From: CAZCCV01 sp964497515
Lineage (GTDB): Bacteria; Armatimonadota; UBA5829; DTLH01
Assembly: GCA_964497515.1 (NCBI GenBank)
Contig: CAZCCV010000045.1
Location: 1-14,363 of the forward strand
DNA length: 14,363 bases
Direction of reading: 5' to 3'
This document shows, piece after piece, positions 14,336 to 14,363 of the stretch. The first letter of the stretch is position 1; each line of letters begins with the position of its first letter. The position numbers were made by a program, and so were the translations under genes. A model generated the notes under the pieces. The model worked only from the letters and a program-made list of their open reading frames with translations. It searched no databases and was not told the DNA's origin.

Positions 14336-14363
14336 GGGGAGGCTGAAAAAAGATTGGAATACT
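14336..14363 (+). other. Possible start of a divergent gene at the window edge
   Basis: GGGGAGG at 14336-14342 is a strong ribosome-binding-like sequence, and TTG at 14354 follows 11 nt later. Given the frequent TTG starts in this genome, a forward gene could begin here and run off the window. Only three codons are visible, so no product can be named. Confidence 0.2.

Overview
The window is a chromosomal, housekeeping stretch from a bacterium, with no mobile element, CRISPR array, rRNA or tRNA visible. Three features suggest a lineage near Armatimonadota, although Planctomycetes-type phyla use similar pseudopilins. These are a tandem pair of pseudopilins with the C-terminal H-x9-DG signature, a long SecA with a large extra segment in its second nucleotide-binding domain, and the order rpiB-glyA-dCMP deaminase-wecA-wecB. 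This placement is an inference from protein style; no marker phylogeny could be run.

Left half, + strand (1-6256). A possible tail of an upstream gene runs into a good sigma70-type promoter at 112-140. A leader of about 140 nt with a two-tier hairpin precedes secA, whose start is at 290. Then follow a Nudix ADP-ribose pyrophosphatase whose real N-terminus appears to begin at an ATA codon, thiL (thiamine-phosphate kinase), tsaE and tsaB (tRNA t6A modification). Gaps are short and tsaE/tsaB overlap by 20 nt, so this looks like one operon. Tiny ORFs bridge into thiL and tsaE and may couple their translation.

Right half, - strand (14185-6257). Two pseudopilin genes form a small unit ended by a hairpin terminator at 12693-12728. 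A second sigma70-type promoter (12628-12657) then drives a tightly packed run: rpiB, glyA, dCMP deaminase, wecA-like, wecB, AI-2E-family transporter and uppP. Several genes abut with 0-5 nt spacing or overlap. The last three enzyme types (WecA-like, WecB, UppP) all concern undecaprenyl-phosphate-linked envelope glycans; rpiB, glyA and the deaminase serve sugar, one-carbon and pyrimidine metabolism. Five of these seven genes start with TTG. The two operons converge with stop codons directly abutting at 6256/6257.

I found no undescribed multi-gene system. The items most worth checking are the WecA-like protein with three changed active-site positions, the ATA start of the Nudix gene, the secA leader structure, the SecA insertion, the coupling mini-ORFs and the TTG-rich start codons.
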